DNA of 64,000 bases from Hydractinia symbiolongicarpus. Taxonomy: Eukaryota > Cnidaria > Hydrozoa > Anthoathecata > Hydractiniidae. The notes under the pieces were generated by a model. That model saw nothing but the letters and a program-made list of their open reading frames with translations, made no database searches and was not told the DNA's origin. The DNA is taken from NCBI RefSeq assembly GCF_029227915.1, contig NC_079881.1:19317501-19381500 (forward strand), given 5' to 3'. Every line of letters starts with the position of its first letter. Position 1 is the stretch's first letter. Shown here one piece after another: positions 1 through 12,027 of this stretch. Position numbers and translations under genes: made by a program.

Positions 1-863
1 ATTTACAATTTTAGAAATATATATTAAAGAAAAACATAAAAATAGCATCTATTTAATCGTAAAGAGAAATGTCGCAGAAAAATAAGAAATACCTCTGCTC
101 TTGTGCCCATCCCAACCACGTTTTAAAAAAAGATTGCGTCTATTTCCGTTTTAGTTGTGGTTCATTGTCTCTGGAGAAAACTTTCGAATGCGAAAAAGGA
201 AATCGCATAGTGTAAGAATAAAATGTTGCAGATAGTTTGAATGAATAAAACGAGCAGTGCAAACAGTGTATCAATTTTTTTGAATATTTAAAAAAGAGAA
301 CTGAAGATGTCTGACTCCCGCCAGCAATCTTTAGCCGAAGAGAAAGGTTACACGTATCAAGCATATGCTGAAGTAAATTATTAACCGAAGTGAATTTTAC
401 CTCACCTATGCAGAAAGCCTATTTTTCCCATTATACATTTGGGAAGAAAAAAAAGTTGTGTTTACACGTAATTTGTTGCTATTTTTACGCTGGCGTGAAC
501 TTTCACTTCGCCTAGAACGCGTCAGAAGTATCATAAGGGACGAAGGGAAGTGCACTTCAGCAAATAAAATTTTACGCCGGCGTACGATTCACGTCATTTT
601 TTTGGAACAGAAAAGAATACACAAAATTAAGACGAATTGAGCCGAATTTAGCCGATTTATAACGTTCCAATTGAGAAGATTGTTAAACGAATTGAAATTT
701 TTAGATCAAAAAAAATTAGACGAATTAGCGACGAATTAAATTCGATTTCAGCCGATTTTTTCTATGTCGTCTCGTATGAAATCAAACAGACGAATGTTAT
801 TCAACTACAGGAGACGATCTTTGACGAGCCGAATTGGCGCAGAATTTGTAGATGATCCCTTTG
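1..863. other. AT-rich stretch, no gene seen
   Basis: No open frame here shows a recognisable domain, and I saw no splice structure or repeat family. Short GC-richer patches occur around 490-590 without coding character. Confidence 0.5.
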
Positions 864-983
864 CACGATTGCATGGTATCAAATTTCCAAGTTTGAATGA
901 ATAAAGTCCAGACTCATGAAGCATAGTACTATCATGTCGTCTTCCTTCATTTAAACTTGGAAATTTGATGCCATGCAATCGTG
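864..983 (+). repeat. 37-bp inverted repeat (hairpin)
   Basis: Arms 864-900 and 947-983 are inverted copies of each other over 37 nt, with a 46-nt loop. They differ at two positions. In a plus-strand transcript both become G-U wobble pairs, so the RNA stem has no mismatch; in a minus-strand transcript they would be A-C mismatches. It could be a small-RNA precursor, a folded-back MITE remnant or a chance inversion. Function is unknown. Confidence 0.75.
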
Positions 984-1389
984 TGTGGCCATTACAAACA
1001 ATTCTTTGATCAGAAATAGGTCAAATTGAGAGCACTGTACCAGCTATAAACACGAAGCAATTTTCTAGCGGTACTCCGTTCTAAAAACAGCATCTGCATA
1101 AACAAGTTCGCAGGCCGTAGAAAGTTAAAATTACGAGATTGCAATAAATGGTTGTGGGTATAGTGATTGTAATCTAGTAAGGTGTTGAAAATTACACAGT
1201 TCTGTAGGATTTCGACCAAATAATGGGACCATGTCTGTAAATTTACATGGGTATGGATTTTGAGGAATCAAGAAAGCGCGTCGCCTTGGTAAAACTCCCT
1301 AATGATAATGGAACACGGAGAATGAAGGAAAACTTTACAAATCTACCTGTTTCCTTAAATTATCTTTAAAGCTTCAATAAGAGGGAATG
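984..1389. other. no feature seen
   Basis: AT-rich sequence without a convincing frame, repeat or splice signal. Confidence 0.4.
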
Positions 1390-3062
1390 CTACTAAGTGA
1401 GGAAGATAATCAGAATAAAGATCCACTACCACCACTGAATAACTTCCTGATACCATTTGATGAAAGTGGTTTTAATTTCAGTCACCCTTCTAGTTTGTTC
1501 TATCGCCACACCTTTCGAAATTAATAATTTAAAAGTATTTTCCAGTTTTGTGCCAAGTGATGGTGTTTCAGAAAGAAAAATCTGTGAAATTTGCTGCTCT
1601 TTTTATACGAATGAATGCCTGAGATGTGTGCAAAACAGAGCTTTAAATGATTCTCTTGAAGAGGATCAATTGAACGCAGGATATCTTCTGCTGATCATGA
1701 AAATACTGCATATCAATGTGAATAGTCATTACCATCTACAGCAGGTCTTTGCTTAGCAGGAATTGAACATTTTGAGAGAGTGAAAATTCCTACTGTGAGG
1801 TGCAGACATTCGATTGGTTGTCCAAGTTTGACATATTCAGACGATGTTTGTGAAACTCAAGATACACTGTTGAGCAATTGCGTAGAGAGCAATTTATATA
1901 GTCAGAAAAACATGGTATGATTTTCGTACTTTATGTGATATAGAATAACCTTTCTTTATCCTGATGTTTATTCACAAAAGTGCGTATAAATACAGTTGGT
2001 ATGTTAGTGATTGTCCAATTTGCCAGTTAAAATTTAGCAGAATTATAATTTTAGACATTTACTGATTTATAGGGGTCTAATAAATTTTAATAATCTTAGC
2101 ATATTGTTTTAAGGAACAATTTCCTTTTGGTGCGAAGCTTCAGAAATTTGTGGTTCATCGAATGGGAGTGAAGCCAGATTCATTAGACATGTTTTTTATC
2201 TAATGTGAGGAATACTTTATACCCTCTATTATTCATTGTATAGTATCTAATACAGTACTTCAGTTTAAATTTAAAATTTTGTTTATTTTATTTATAGATT
2301 CGTCCAGGTGATATTCTCAGTTATACATGGACTGATGCCAGAGGAAACAGCGAGAACGGGGCAGATTCTGGTGCAGCACGTGATATTCCATCTTCATTTT
2401 TGAAAGAAGCATTCGATGCTTACTTTGTGGGCGAGGAAGGAACATGTTCCGTATTTAAACGCGATTTTTACAAACGTGAACAGAGAGCAATGGTTAAATT
2501 TACTATAAAAGCATATATAGATACAGGATACTTTCCAACTTTGTTGTGTATAGCTTTCTTACGGTATTGTGTGTTTGGTGAAGTTTCAAATAAAGACTTA
2601 AATTTATTATTTTTGCGATTTTAATCAAATCAAAAGTAAAATTATTTCATTGATATTCAAAGGACATAATGTAAGAGAATTCGTTGATTTTTTGGTGCAA
2701 TTCAAATGCAGGTGTCATGCTACTAGTGTCGAATCTATTGTTACTGAGATGTGCAGAGGCCGTTGCAGAAGGTTTTCGAGGACTTAAAAAAAATAAACTT
2801 TCAAATGTACAAACAAGAACTTTCTTTTATAGGAACATGGAATCAAGCACAAAAAAGTTGTTTAATTTTTAAAGACGCCAATACAACTGATAACGTGAAT
2901 CTTTTAGTTATTTGAAAAGATACATTTACAGTTTGGAAAAAGATTTGTTAAAGCGATTGATGAAGTATTTAACTTGGTCAGATAACATGGTTGTAGATAA
3001 TATAGATGCAACGTTCACAAAACCTGAGTCAGTTGTGGCACAGAGACAGATTGGGACATAGA
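1390..3062 (+). pseudogene. decayed multi-exon HECT/G2E3-like ubiquitin-ligase-family gene
   Basis: Discontinuous plus-strand segments resemble the multi-copy G2/M-phase-specific E3 ubiquitin ligase-like (HECT-related) proteins of corals and other cnidarians. The best block is 2400-2600 (RAMVKFTIKAYIDTGYFPT, then LRYCVFGEVSN). A second lies near 2680-2760, and a third near 2935-3060 contains MKYLTWSDNMVVDN and TFTKPESVVA. A cysteine-rich segment at 1590-1640 (KICEICCSF) may be the N-terminal zinc finger. The block at 2299 follows a possible splice acceptor (ttatttatag), and a possible donor follows 1915, so the relic was probably spliced. Frameshifts and stops separate the blocks and no HECT catalytic region is visible. 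Family assignment is from recalled sequence resemblance. Confidence 0.4.
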
Positions 3063-3607
3063 TATCATATAAAGTAAAAGGCATTTTTTAAACATTTGGT
3101 TTGTTTTATTTGGTATATTATTTTAAAATTTTATCGATGGCAATAACCTTGGTCCATTAGAAATTTTTAGTTTTTGTCCGAATGTTTTTAAAACTTCATC
3201 CCTGCAAAAATTAATTACCTTGACGTAGGGAAGATTATATATAATCTTGAAATAAAGTGGTCAAGGTGGCCATTCCTACTTAAGAAGCTGAAGTATAGTT
3301 GACTGCCCACGAAACATTTGAGTCGTTGAGAAGTCTACTTTTTTAACGTATAGTCTACTTTTTTAACGTATGTAATATAGGGATATCTGCATTTTATTCT
3401 TCGAGTATACTGCCATGTTTAAGATATTGTATATAAATATAGGTCTAATGCATTATAATAGTCGCTTGGTATTTTGCGATTATGAATTGCGCAATAACAA
3501 CCAATGAACATTTTGATCTTTGTATACTGGGTGCGTGTCTACCCCTACTACATCTCGAGCAACATCGATGTCTTTAGTGTCAACTTTGATTCCTTGTTTA
3601 GTGGATC
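3063..3607. other. no gene; one 20-bp tandem duplication
   Basis: No recognisable coding sequence. The 20-bp unit at 3332-3351 is repeated exactly at 3352-3371 (agtctacttttttaacgtat). Confidence 0.5.
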
Positions 3608-4313
3608 CTACAACTGAAGACACGTGAAATAACATGTCTGGTCTGGTGCAACTGATGACTGCCTAACATATCTAGAGTTCAAGGCTTTTGTAAACATGTT
3701 CAACTCGACCTGTAACACGGGCATAAAGTAAAAATCTAAAACTTCCTGATGTACCTTATTATGCAGGCGAATTATCCCTAACCATAGTTGAAAAAAGAAA
3801 TCCACTAACATAGATTATACCTATTTAAGCTCGCCAGAGAAACCTTTTTACGGCGCTGATTACGTGTAGAAGCGGCGTAAATGAAGCTGTTATCTCGACC
3901 AGAAAAATTGTTTGGAAGTCTTCACAGTAGATTTTCTCTGTTTCTGTATCAACTCTCAATATTTTTGGGCATAAATGATAAGTAGCCACAACAACAACAA
4001 CAACAAAAATAGCAATCATTGTTGCTTGTACTTATGTGAAGCCACAAAATTCGCCTGCTGAAACCGTCAACAAACCCATGAATAGAAAATCTAAAGTGTT
4101 TATCTTTCATTGCCGTCGATGTGGTAAATGTTGCCGCGACCATCAGTATCATATACTTGACGTCTGATTACGTGTCTGCGTCTTTCTAAAACACCATTCC
4201 GGTCGAATGATTTAAGCACTCTTCGAACAGCTCCCTTTGAAATATTAATTTCAAATTTTATGCCAAGGTGCATCGTCAGTTGACGGTATCCGTAAGAACA
4301 CGCAAATGTTTCT
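3608..4313 (-). pseudogene. integrase-core (rve-type DDE) relic
   Basis: Read on the minus strand, fragments in several frames resemble the stand-alone integrase-core proteins common in cnidarian and fish genomes. The 5' part (4310-4100) has a helical DNA-binding-like segment with GVLERRRHVIRR, followed by YHIDGNER, which carries the first catalytic Asp. The C-terminal part (3811-3608) contains VELNMFTKALNSRYVR, typical of the end of that family. The middle is shifted between frames and includes a (CAA)n-derived run near 3990-4005. At least three frame changes make it non-functional. A Ginger-type or retrotransposon integrase is the alternative. Confidence 0.45.
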
Positions 4314-5036
4314 AATTCTGTTGAAACCTCTTAACTCGTTGTCACTGACATTTAATATACCAGTGAGACAATTTTTTTCAAGTCTATTTCAAAGTTCTCA
4401 TTGTCAGATCGATGTCATGATGTTTGTTAATAATTATGCATTTCACTGTATATTTTTGCTATGGCTTAACCCTATGGTAGCTGCCTCTAATCAGGTGCGA
4501 CAGAGCCAGCTATTTGTTATTTCTTAATATTATCTTTTCCTGACTATATGAGTTCAGTAAAATGTGAATTTACAAGTATTGTTTATGCTTTTTAACCACG
4601 GCTGTTTAATCGCGGCAAACACGACTGCTGAAGCGCTGGTTAGCTTGTTGGAGGCGCAAAATGGCGGCCGAGAATAAAAACAATTCAGATAAATAAGTAG
4701 AGATAATTTGCATATCGTTTTTGCGCACATTAAAGGAGAACTTGATTGATAACAAGTTGTGCTTAAAATGTCCACAATAATGTTAATATAAAACGTGTTT
4801 TTTTATATTTGTGAGCTTTAGTTCCCAAGATATTTAAGGTCAAAGTAGTCTTACGGTCGCCGCCATGACAGTCTCGATTATCAATTTCTGTTCGGTAAAA
4901 TACTAACTCGGTAAAATACTAACTTGTTTGACGTAGTTCCGCGGGGATGTAAAACAAACGTGAATGAACAAAGCGAGGAAATGCTGCACTGTGCCTCCTG
5001 TGATTGTATGAGAGCAATTTTATTTATCATATTTTG
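4314..5036. other. no feature seen
   Basis: Short frames without recognisable domains. No terminal repeats or splice sites could be linked to the flanking elements. Confidence 0.4.
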
Positions 5037-5039
5037 AAA

Positions 5040-6155
5040 TAAGAAAATAAAATAATTTAAGAGGTGGCTAGCCACCCCAATGATGAACTCAACCTGCTAG
5101 GTCTTTGGAAATAAGCTAGAGGTTGTACTCCTCTAGAGAAAATGCCTCAAAACCACAATTTTCCCTTTTTTCAAGGAGTTAATTTAAAAAAATGAAAAAT
5201 AAAAAAATAAAAAGGACACAACACATTTGAAAAGATGAACAGAACTTTAACTAAGGGCAGATAGGTTTCGACCCATATTTCTGAACCTTAGTACCCTGGA
5301 TGTCTAGCTGGGTCACCTCGACGATGTCGGCGGACGGTCATCAGCAGAAACCAGCCATCCCATCTTTCTAAAGTAAACTTTAACATCTTTCTGTTAAACT
5401 GTGCTATTTTTTGTTTTTGTACCTCAGGTAATAAGTGGAGCCGTTACTTTCCAAAGACAAGATCATGTGTGATCTAAACCCCCTGCTAATATTTTTTTGA
5501 CTGGGGTAATAAGTGGAGTTGTCATTCTCCAAAGACAAGACTGAGTGTAGTCAAGCCCCCTTGCTGACTCATTCTGGTTAAAATGTTCTTACCTCAGCTC
5601 TTCTAAAAAGAAAAAATATGACTCGAGACTGTTAATAAGGCGGTCATCACAGAAAATTACTGCTCTATCGTTGCAATGTATCCACCTGTGAACCTTTTGG
5701 TCGAAGGCTATGGTTGTGTAGTGACTATTATTAAAGTTGCCGCAATGGTTGATAATAGCTCTTAATTGAAGCTTTTTATGAAATTTCACTTCTCCATCTA
5801 CGGTAAAAGGTAATGGTACCAGGGTAAGCAGTAATACGAGAGGCAATTTTTGACAGAAGGCCGTTGGCACTGGCAAAACGTTTTAGCTGTAAAATGAGAT
5901 GGGAACCGCACGACACTACCTTTTTTTCAACTAGAGCAGTTTGACGAGCGTTGCAAGCAAGGCAAAAGTAGGCATAAGTGTCTGACAACTCCTCGCTTTT
6001 AAAGAAATTATCTAAGGAAGATGGTAACGTAGGGTGCAGAAAAAGTTGGATGCATGGTGCTATAACTTCTGAGGAGCTGGTAATATGACATGAATTGCAA
6101 GTTGTGGATATCTTGATGCCACTACTAAAAAGACTTCCAAGAAAAATAATGTTTC
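5040..6155 (-). mobile_element. USP2-type retroelement copy, 5'-truncated
   Basis: A minus-strand copy whose 5' end is cut inside the USP domain at about 6155, with the remaining domain (to 5589) followed by the USP2-type 3' region (5588 to about 5040). The 3' region matches those at 14443-14803, 45514-45956 and, more weakly, 63320-63835. It has two copies of the ~85-nt module containing an 'aactccacttattacc'-type core, the long stem block near 5290-5360, and a terminal palindrome (5063-5076). A ragged 5' end with a fixed 3' end is what target-primed reverse transcription leaves. The TSD was not resolved. Confidence 0.65.
5589..6155 (-). pseudogene. ubiquitin-specific protease (C19) C-terminal half
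   Basis: This is the C-terminal half of a USP deubiquitinase domain (cleaves ubiquitin from proteins through a Cys-His-Asp/Asn triad). Zinc-binding CxxC pairs are visible (TTCNSC, CLACNA), then HLILQLKRF, a block typical of USPs, and the His box SHYTTIAF, with Gly before the catalytic His replaced by Ser. HCNDRAV supplies the third triad region. The N-terminal Cys box is missing through 5' truncation, and one frame change lies near 5800. The closest relatives in this window are at 37567-38530 and 62330-63280. It is non-functional as an enzyme. Confidence 0.75.
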
Positions 6156-6519
6156 ACCGTTATAAATATGGTTTTCATCCTTAGAAAAAATAAATATAAC
6201 GCGTATTTAACTTTATTATGAAATCTTTCTTATGTTATTTTTGTACAAAAAATCTTGAAAGACAACAGGTGCTTCATTTAATTTGCTAGAAAAACTTCAA
6301 GTGATTATGATTCCAGTACACAATAAAGTGTACCTGGAAGTGATTTTGTTATAGCAAAATGAACCAAAAATAGCAAAGTTTTTCTTTGTTAACCTACATT
6401 CGCATGTTGTTAAATTGTCGCAAAATATTTTTTCTGCGATGATGTTGTTCCACTGGAATTTAACTTGTCTTCTACATCGCTTAAACTCCGCGATAAATCA
6501 TAATCTCTCTTAAAAGACG
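6156..6519. other. AT-rich spacer, no gene seen
   Basis: Lies between the truncated USP element and the 5'-truncated LINE that follows. No domain or repeat family recognised. Confidence 0.4.
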
Positions 6520-7251
6520 AAGAAGTGAATGCATCCTCACAAGTCCTGGCTAAACTATGTACACCACCACCTTACATGGATACTCAAAAAAGAAGAGTTA
6601 TTATGAAGGCTTTTGTTACCTCTCAATTCAGTTACTGTCCTTTGATATGGATGTTCCACAATAGAACATTGAATAACAGAATTAATAATCTGCATGTAAG
6701 AGCACTTCGAATAATCTATTGTGACCATACATCAACATTTAAGGAACTGTTACATAGAGATAAATCAAAAACGATACACGAAAAAAATCTTGAAACACTA
6801 GCTATAGAAATATATAAAGCTAAAAACAAACTCTCACCTGATATAATAAGTGATAATTTTCTGTTCCGTAGTAGCACTTATAATTTGAGAAATGAAAGAG
6901 AACTTTGCTATCGCACAGCAAAAACGTCTACTTATGGCACTGAAACTATCTCAAATTTTGCGCCAAAATTGTGGCAGATGATACCATCAAATATAAAAAC
7001 ATCTGAAACGTTACAAGAGTTTAAGTCAAAAATTAAGAAATGGAATCCAGAAAGTTGCCCTTGTAGGTTGTGCAAACTGTATATTAATGGATTAGGTTTT
7101 ATTTGACAGGCAGACTTTTATTTAGTATTTATAGCATTTTGCGATTTGTTTTTGTTGTGTTTTTTTTTCCCCGAAGCCCGAGAAGCTAGAATTTTTTTTA
7201 TTTTTTTTACACGTCAATGTAAAAGAAATTGTTAATAATAATAATAATAAC
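6520..7251 (+). mobile_element. 5'-truncated APE-type LINE, RT C-terminus and 3' end (LINE D)
   Basis: The frame 6525-7106 encodes the last ~190 residues of a LINE reverse transcriptase: the thumb region SQFSYCPLIWMFHNRTLNNR, then LHVRALRIIY, and near the C-terminus ESCPCRLCKLYINGLGF, a tail shared by many jockey/CR1-group animal LINEs. The catalytic YxDD part is missing, so the copy is 5'-truncated at about 6520. The 3' UTR runs to about 7251 and ends in a short (TAA)n run, a usual tail for these elements. The C-terminal frame has no stop, so this is a fairly recent insertion. The frame's first codon is GTG and is not a real start. Confidence 0.75.
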
Positions 7252-7429
7252 TAGCTGTTTCCCGTGGAAGAATCCACTGTATTCCATTTAATTTATGTAG
7301 CAGATATATGTCCATCAAAAAACAAACAATACAGCAGTGCACATCTTACATCTGCATTATTATATAAATGACCAAAAAAATTAAAGGTTTTCAACAACTG
7401 CAGTATTTATGTGACATTTAAAATCTAAA

Positions 7430-9120
7430 TCTACTAAAATTACTTGCTCTGACCATCTGACAAATGCGAAAATTATTCGGAAAGAAGTTTCCAAAAGCAT
7501 TTCAACATACATCTCACCCATAAAATTTAAATCACTTAAAACGCCACATATATACAAAAAAGCTGATCAATGTCAAACACAAATCTCTCATTGTATATGT
7601 TAAAATCAGTTAGTTTATTGCAAACCCTGCCAAAGGTTGACACACAATGTGAAAAATAAACAATAAATTGTGCCTCTGACAGAATTTTTTATCTAAGTTG
7701 TAAAAAAAGGGATTTGCAAGGACAAATTATAATGCAATAAAACATTATTTGATATATTGCATACAGTCCCTCCTCACCAAACTTTAGACAAAATGCCAAC
7801 AAAATAACGGTGTTTAAACCTAAAATTAATAAAGTCCTTTTAGCAATTTGCATGCTGTTTTACCATCAATAAAGTAAACAAAATTTCAAATCTCACATAG
7901 TATTCTGTCACAAATTTTCATAAAATATATATATAAGTCATAATGAGTCATGTTAAACAACAGCAATCAATCTGTATATAAGTTCATTTTATGTCAATTT
8001 TTGCACCAATTTTGCAACACAAAATACAAATTCTAAATAATACTAAAATCTCTTATTTTGGTCCTTCGCATACCGACGGTCTCCCACAAAAGTTTAATCA
8101 AAATGTAAAAAATGAGAGGTAACGACAAAATCAAAGTTTGCAAAATTTCACTATTTCAGTACATATATCTACTGCATATGCCCTCTAAAACAATATTTTA
8201 ATCCAAAATGCCAAAGAAAAACAGTTTGCAACAAAAATCAGTTATTTCGATAATATTGCATACACTCTTTCCTCACAAAAGCTTCACAAACTGTAAAAAA
8301 AAAGAATGGTTGTAGGGAGTGCTTCTGATTCAACAAAAAAAGTTTTTTTGACACATTGCATCTAGCCCTTACCCATTAAATCTTACACAAAATTTCCAAA
8401 ACTATATACGATTTAGAACACATCAAATTTAAATCGAGAAGGATCAGTCATTTCGATATATTGCACGGAGTCCTCCCCAGTAAGAATTTATACGAAATAT
8501 AGAAAAACAAAGCTTGCAAGGTGTAAAATTGAATTCTTCTTCTGTGTATATATATATGGTCCTTCCTCGCAAAATTAACATAAAATGTCAAAAAGGTTCA
8601 GATATAACATCTAACACAACAAAAATCAGTTCTATCAGTATATGTCATGCCATTGTCTTCAACCAAATGTTCCCCTTAAAGTTTCACAGACACAGCCTGT
8701 AAATTAAAAACAACTAAGATCAGGTATTTTGGTCTATTTCATACCATTCTGTTCCAAATAACTTATAAAATGTAAAAATTGAGTGGTAAAACAGAAATTT
8801 GCAAAATTCTATTTTTTTATATGCATGTATATTATATGCCTTCTACAACAATAAGTTAATTCAAAATGTCAAAAAGAAGAAAAAAATAGCTTACAAAGAG
8901 TATAAAATTGAAATCAACAAAGTAGCTCTTTTGGTGTATTAAATATAAGCCATACGCACAAAAGTTTACACTAAATGTAAGAAAATGGTTGTGTTTAGTA
9001 ATTCTAAATTAAGAAAAGTCAGTTCTTTTAGCATGCTGATTAAGGGGTTTGCCCACAAATTCTTACATGAAAATGTCAAAACCACAATTTGAAAGAAATT
9101 AAATTTACATTTTAAAAATA
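7430..9120. repeat. degenerate tandem array of ~100-bp units
   Basis: A recurring phrase, roughly 'AAAATCAGTTATTTYGRTATATTGCATAC' in type (an A-rich run, a TTTT/TTTCG block and an 'ATTGCAT'-like block) followed by 'CTCCCCACAAAAGTTTACAC' and an A-rich spacer, starts near 7601, 7738, 7830, 8043, 8236, 8335, 8441, 8620, 8718, 8922 and 9013. Spacings cluster near 92-107 bp or twice that. Units are strongly diverged, with no coding capacity. It looks like an old minisatellite or the internal array of an unrecognised element. Confidence 0.55.
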
Positions 9121-9990
9121 AGTAATTTCTGAACTTTATTTTCAGAATATTTGGAGGAAAAGAACTTCGCAAACCAAAAAAACCAGGAAAATGTTTAAAA
9201 TCTTCAGGGTTAATAACGTTTGATGGGTTTTGTGGGAATATATATACTGGGAATCTTTAGTTTAAAGCTAGCATTAGCTAGCTACAGCAGCTAATAGCTA
9301 GTCACTTAAATATAAACTGGAGACTTAGCTAGGTATAAAGAACATGGCTACATATATATATATTCCTAGCTAGCTAGCTAGTTGTTGGTGGTGGTTGGCT
9401 TTTATGATGCTAGCTATAAAACATGTCTGGCAACAATAATATAATCAAAACTGAAAATAAAACATGAAAAAACCTTACAGAACCTTGCTATGATTAGTTT
9501 ATAAAACCATGCTCTTCTTCAAATGTTTTTTTAAAGATTTATTTTGAATGAAAGAGTAGAGAATACTCAAAAAGAACAGCCATCTTTTTCGTAAACACAA
9601 TTTCCGTTTTATGCTAGGAACTTCATTTAACAGTCCGTATGCTTTGTGAATATCTAATACCGTTTCATATGTAGCGATACCTATATATATATGCTAACAT
9701 AGAGTTTTTTGGCATAAGGGTATATATATTTATATCGTTATTAGCAGCGGGTTATATATTTACACCTTATGTGCGATTTCTATGAAGTACATCCCTAATC
9801 TTTTTAGTTAAATTTTAGCGTACAGCCACGTCATAAAAAAGTGACCCGTGATTTCCGTGTCGTGGACTCACAGTTTTACTCACGCAAGGGAATTAATATA
9901 TAAGATACGCCGTCTGACGTCAAAAATCAACAAAATATGTACGAACCAAGTTAGCTTTTGTCCGATAATAGCGCTGGCCGTTATTGTAAG
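9121..9990. other. non-coding stretch with AGCT-rich palindromes
   Basis: No gene recognised. At about 9265-9390 the tetramer AGCT/GCTAGC recurs many times (gctagcattagctagctac; agctagctagctagttg), forming overlapping short palindromes. A (TA)n-rich patch lies near 9680-9740. Confidence 0.5.
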
Positions 9991-10028
9991 TAGCGAGTTT
10001 CCGAAAACAAGACCGCAACGGCAACGGC
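9991..10028 (+). repeat. left Harbinger TIR
   Basis: Starts TAGCGAGTTTCCGAA and continues into a CGCAACGGCAACGG block. It pairs imperfectly with the right TIR. Confidence 0.55.
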
Positions 10029-10151
10029 AGAACAATGTTTTTCGTGATGTACGCATGTGCATAGCAAAGGAATCCCCAATTTGGCGTTCTGTTCCGCAAA
10101 AACCGACTTCATTTCTATGAATTTGAAGTTGTGGTGAAAACGTCAAAGAAA

Positions 10152-10855
10152 ATGGCTGCCAAAGCGTAAGTTTATAATCATAACATACATAGCCATGAGA
10201 CTTTTTATGCTCTGAAAGAGTCTCTTTTCTTATTTCACTGGGGGAATAAGTCAGGTATAAGAGAGCTTGATGTGTTTTTCAAAGTTAACTTTTTATTGTT
10301 TAAGCATAATTTTTTTGGCTGATCAGTTGGGAATCAAATTGAATAAATTTTTTTTATCATTATAGGAAGCCAATGTGCTGGACCCCAGGACATGATGTTC
10401 TTCTCATTCGAGAAATGCTTCTTTTCCAACCATGGCAACAAAAAAGAGGGTCACCAGAGCGTGGTCTCGTGGTATGGAAACGAATTGCAGAGAGTTTAAA
10501 TCAAATAGCTGATAGTAGACTATCGATCAGTAAGAGAACATTTTAAATTGTTGGAAAAAAATACTTGAAAAAAAAAGCAGACGAAAACAAAGCATCTGGT
10601 ATAGCGCCAGAAGAAGAAACAGAATGGGAGAAAGGAATAGCAGACATCATATGTCAATTTAAAGACAATGATGAGCTTCACGAAAAACAAAAATAAAAAC
10701 AAAAGGAGACTGAAGAGTTGGAGATGAATCAAGCTGAAGAGTTTCGACTTCAATCCCTTCAGACGCTCGGTGAAACAAAGAAACGAGCCAACACAGATGA
10801 AGAAGTACCACGGAAAAGAAGAAGATCAGAGCCTGAAACTTTAAACTACTTGAGA
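10152..10855 (+). pseudogene. Harbinger accessory Myb/SANT-like DNA-binding protein, one intron
   Basis: Partner protein of PIF/Harbinger transposase, thought to bind element DNA and carry the transposase to the nucleus. ATG at 10152 opens a 14-nt first exon. A GT-AG intron at 10166-10365 (donor GTAAGT, acceptor TTATAG) joins in frame to exon 2. Exon 2 holds the trihelix-like domain: CWTPGHDVLLIREML, then a Lys/Arg-rich KRGSPERG loop and VVWKRIAESLN. A coiled, charged tail follows to about 10855, ending in a Lys/Arg-rich putative NLS (PRKRRRSEP). A frameshift near 10530 and an in-frame stop near 10694 disrupt it. The domain order and the intron make the assignment firm. Confidence 0.7.
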
Positions 10856-11074
10856 AAAAAAACAAAGAGGAATTTATCTATATCTATATATATATACTGT
10901 ATAAATTTATATTTTGTTTGGATATTTTTACACTTTTCCGCAATCCATTTTTACTGAAAATACTCGTCAATTATTGGTGGGGGACAGTCAAAGAATTCTG
11001 ATGTTGTTGATCCATAAAAGCATGACCGTGCATTTTGTAGTAAAGCACACACAATGTACATTTTTCCAACTGCA

Positions 11075-11993
11075 CTATGTTTTTTTCAAGTTTTTATAGA
11101 AGTCAAGAAATTTGAAATAATTTATGATGTCTCCAAAGACCCATTCTACTGCAGTCCGGACGGGGGTTACGCGAGCTCCTCTAAAAGGTGCTTGTAGTTG
11201 CTGTCTAAGAGGATAAGCAGGATCACCGTAAATACACAGCAATGCCCCATTTAGAGTTCTGGAACGTTGTTGAAGCAATTGTAATAGACCAGATCTTGCT
11301 AGCATGGTGGCATCATGTCGTCTGCCTTCCACTGGCCCATATAGATTAGCTATGAGTCCATTCGGTGCAAGTACTGATTGGAACTTTATTGCACGCACCT
11401 TTTTGTGTCCATTGTATAAAATTCGCTGATTCCTGTTAGGTCTGCAAACTCTTCTGACAGTTCCATTCTATAAATCCCCAACAATTTTGTAATAGGGCGC
11501 CTCTAGCATGAATAACCTGGGCAAATTTCTCTAAATTCTGTGGAGAAAGCCAATCTTGATTGAATGTTGACAATAAGTGACCCCAACGATTATACACGAA
11601 GTTCATTGAATTCTTGAATATCATACACATTTGAGGTATAGATAATGCAAACTGATGGATCATGTCCAAATATCGGCAAGGATGAGAAAATATTTTTAAT
11701 AAGATACACAATGCCGTAATTCAAAAAAGTCTGAAACCATTCTTACATGTAATTTCATCTGGAAACAATAGTTTTTCGCTCAGTTTGTAAATATCATTTC
11801 TCAGAAATCGAAATTCAGCTTCGCATTCGTCGTCTGAAAGTAAGTCAAGGTCAAAACTTGGAAAATCCCAGTAAGGCAAATCTAAGTTTTTTGATCTGTT
11901 TAAATCATAAAGAAGTAAAAAATCTTCATCGCTTAGTAGGTTAGAACTATAAGCCTCGAAAATAGCAAATCTATTTTCTCGAAAACAAGGCAT
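11075..11993 (-). pseudogene. PIF/Harbinger transposase (DDE_Tnp_4 type), frameshifted
   Basis: Three consecutive minus-strand frames give one Harbinger transposase. 11993-11721 is the acidic N-terminal region. 11711-11436 is the middle, ending in the first DDE block (CWGFIEWN; family usually CWGFVDGT, so the first catalytic Asp appears lost or shifted). 11398-11075 begins with IKFQSVLAPNGLIANLYGP and contains GRRHDATML and the second Asp in YGDPAYPL. The C-terminal block VEWVFGDIINYFKFLDF includes the last acidic position region. Breaks near 11720 and 11400 plus the altered first motif make it inactive. Orientation is opposite to the Myb-like gene, as usual for the superfamily. Confidence 0.8.
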
Positions 11994-12027
11994 CTTCCAC
12001 TTTTGTTTTTACCGCCACTAAATGAGC

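Noticed and set aside
9848-10146. Overlapping frames on both strands before the Myb-like gene
   Set aside because: They cross the Harbinger left TIR and have no domain; a chance product of the GC-richer TIR.
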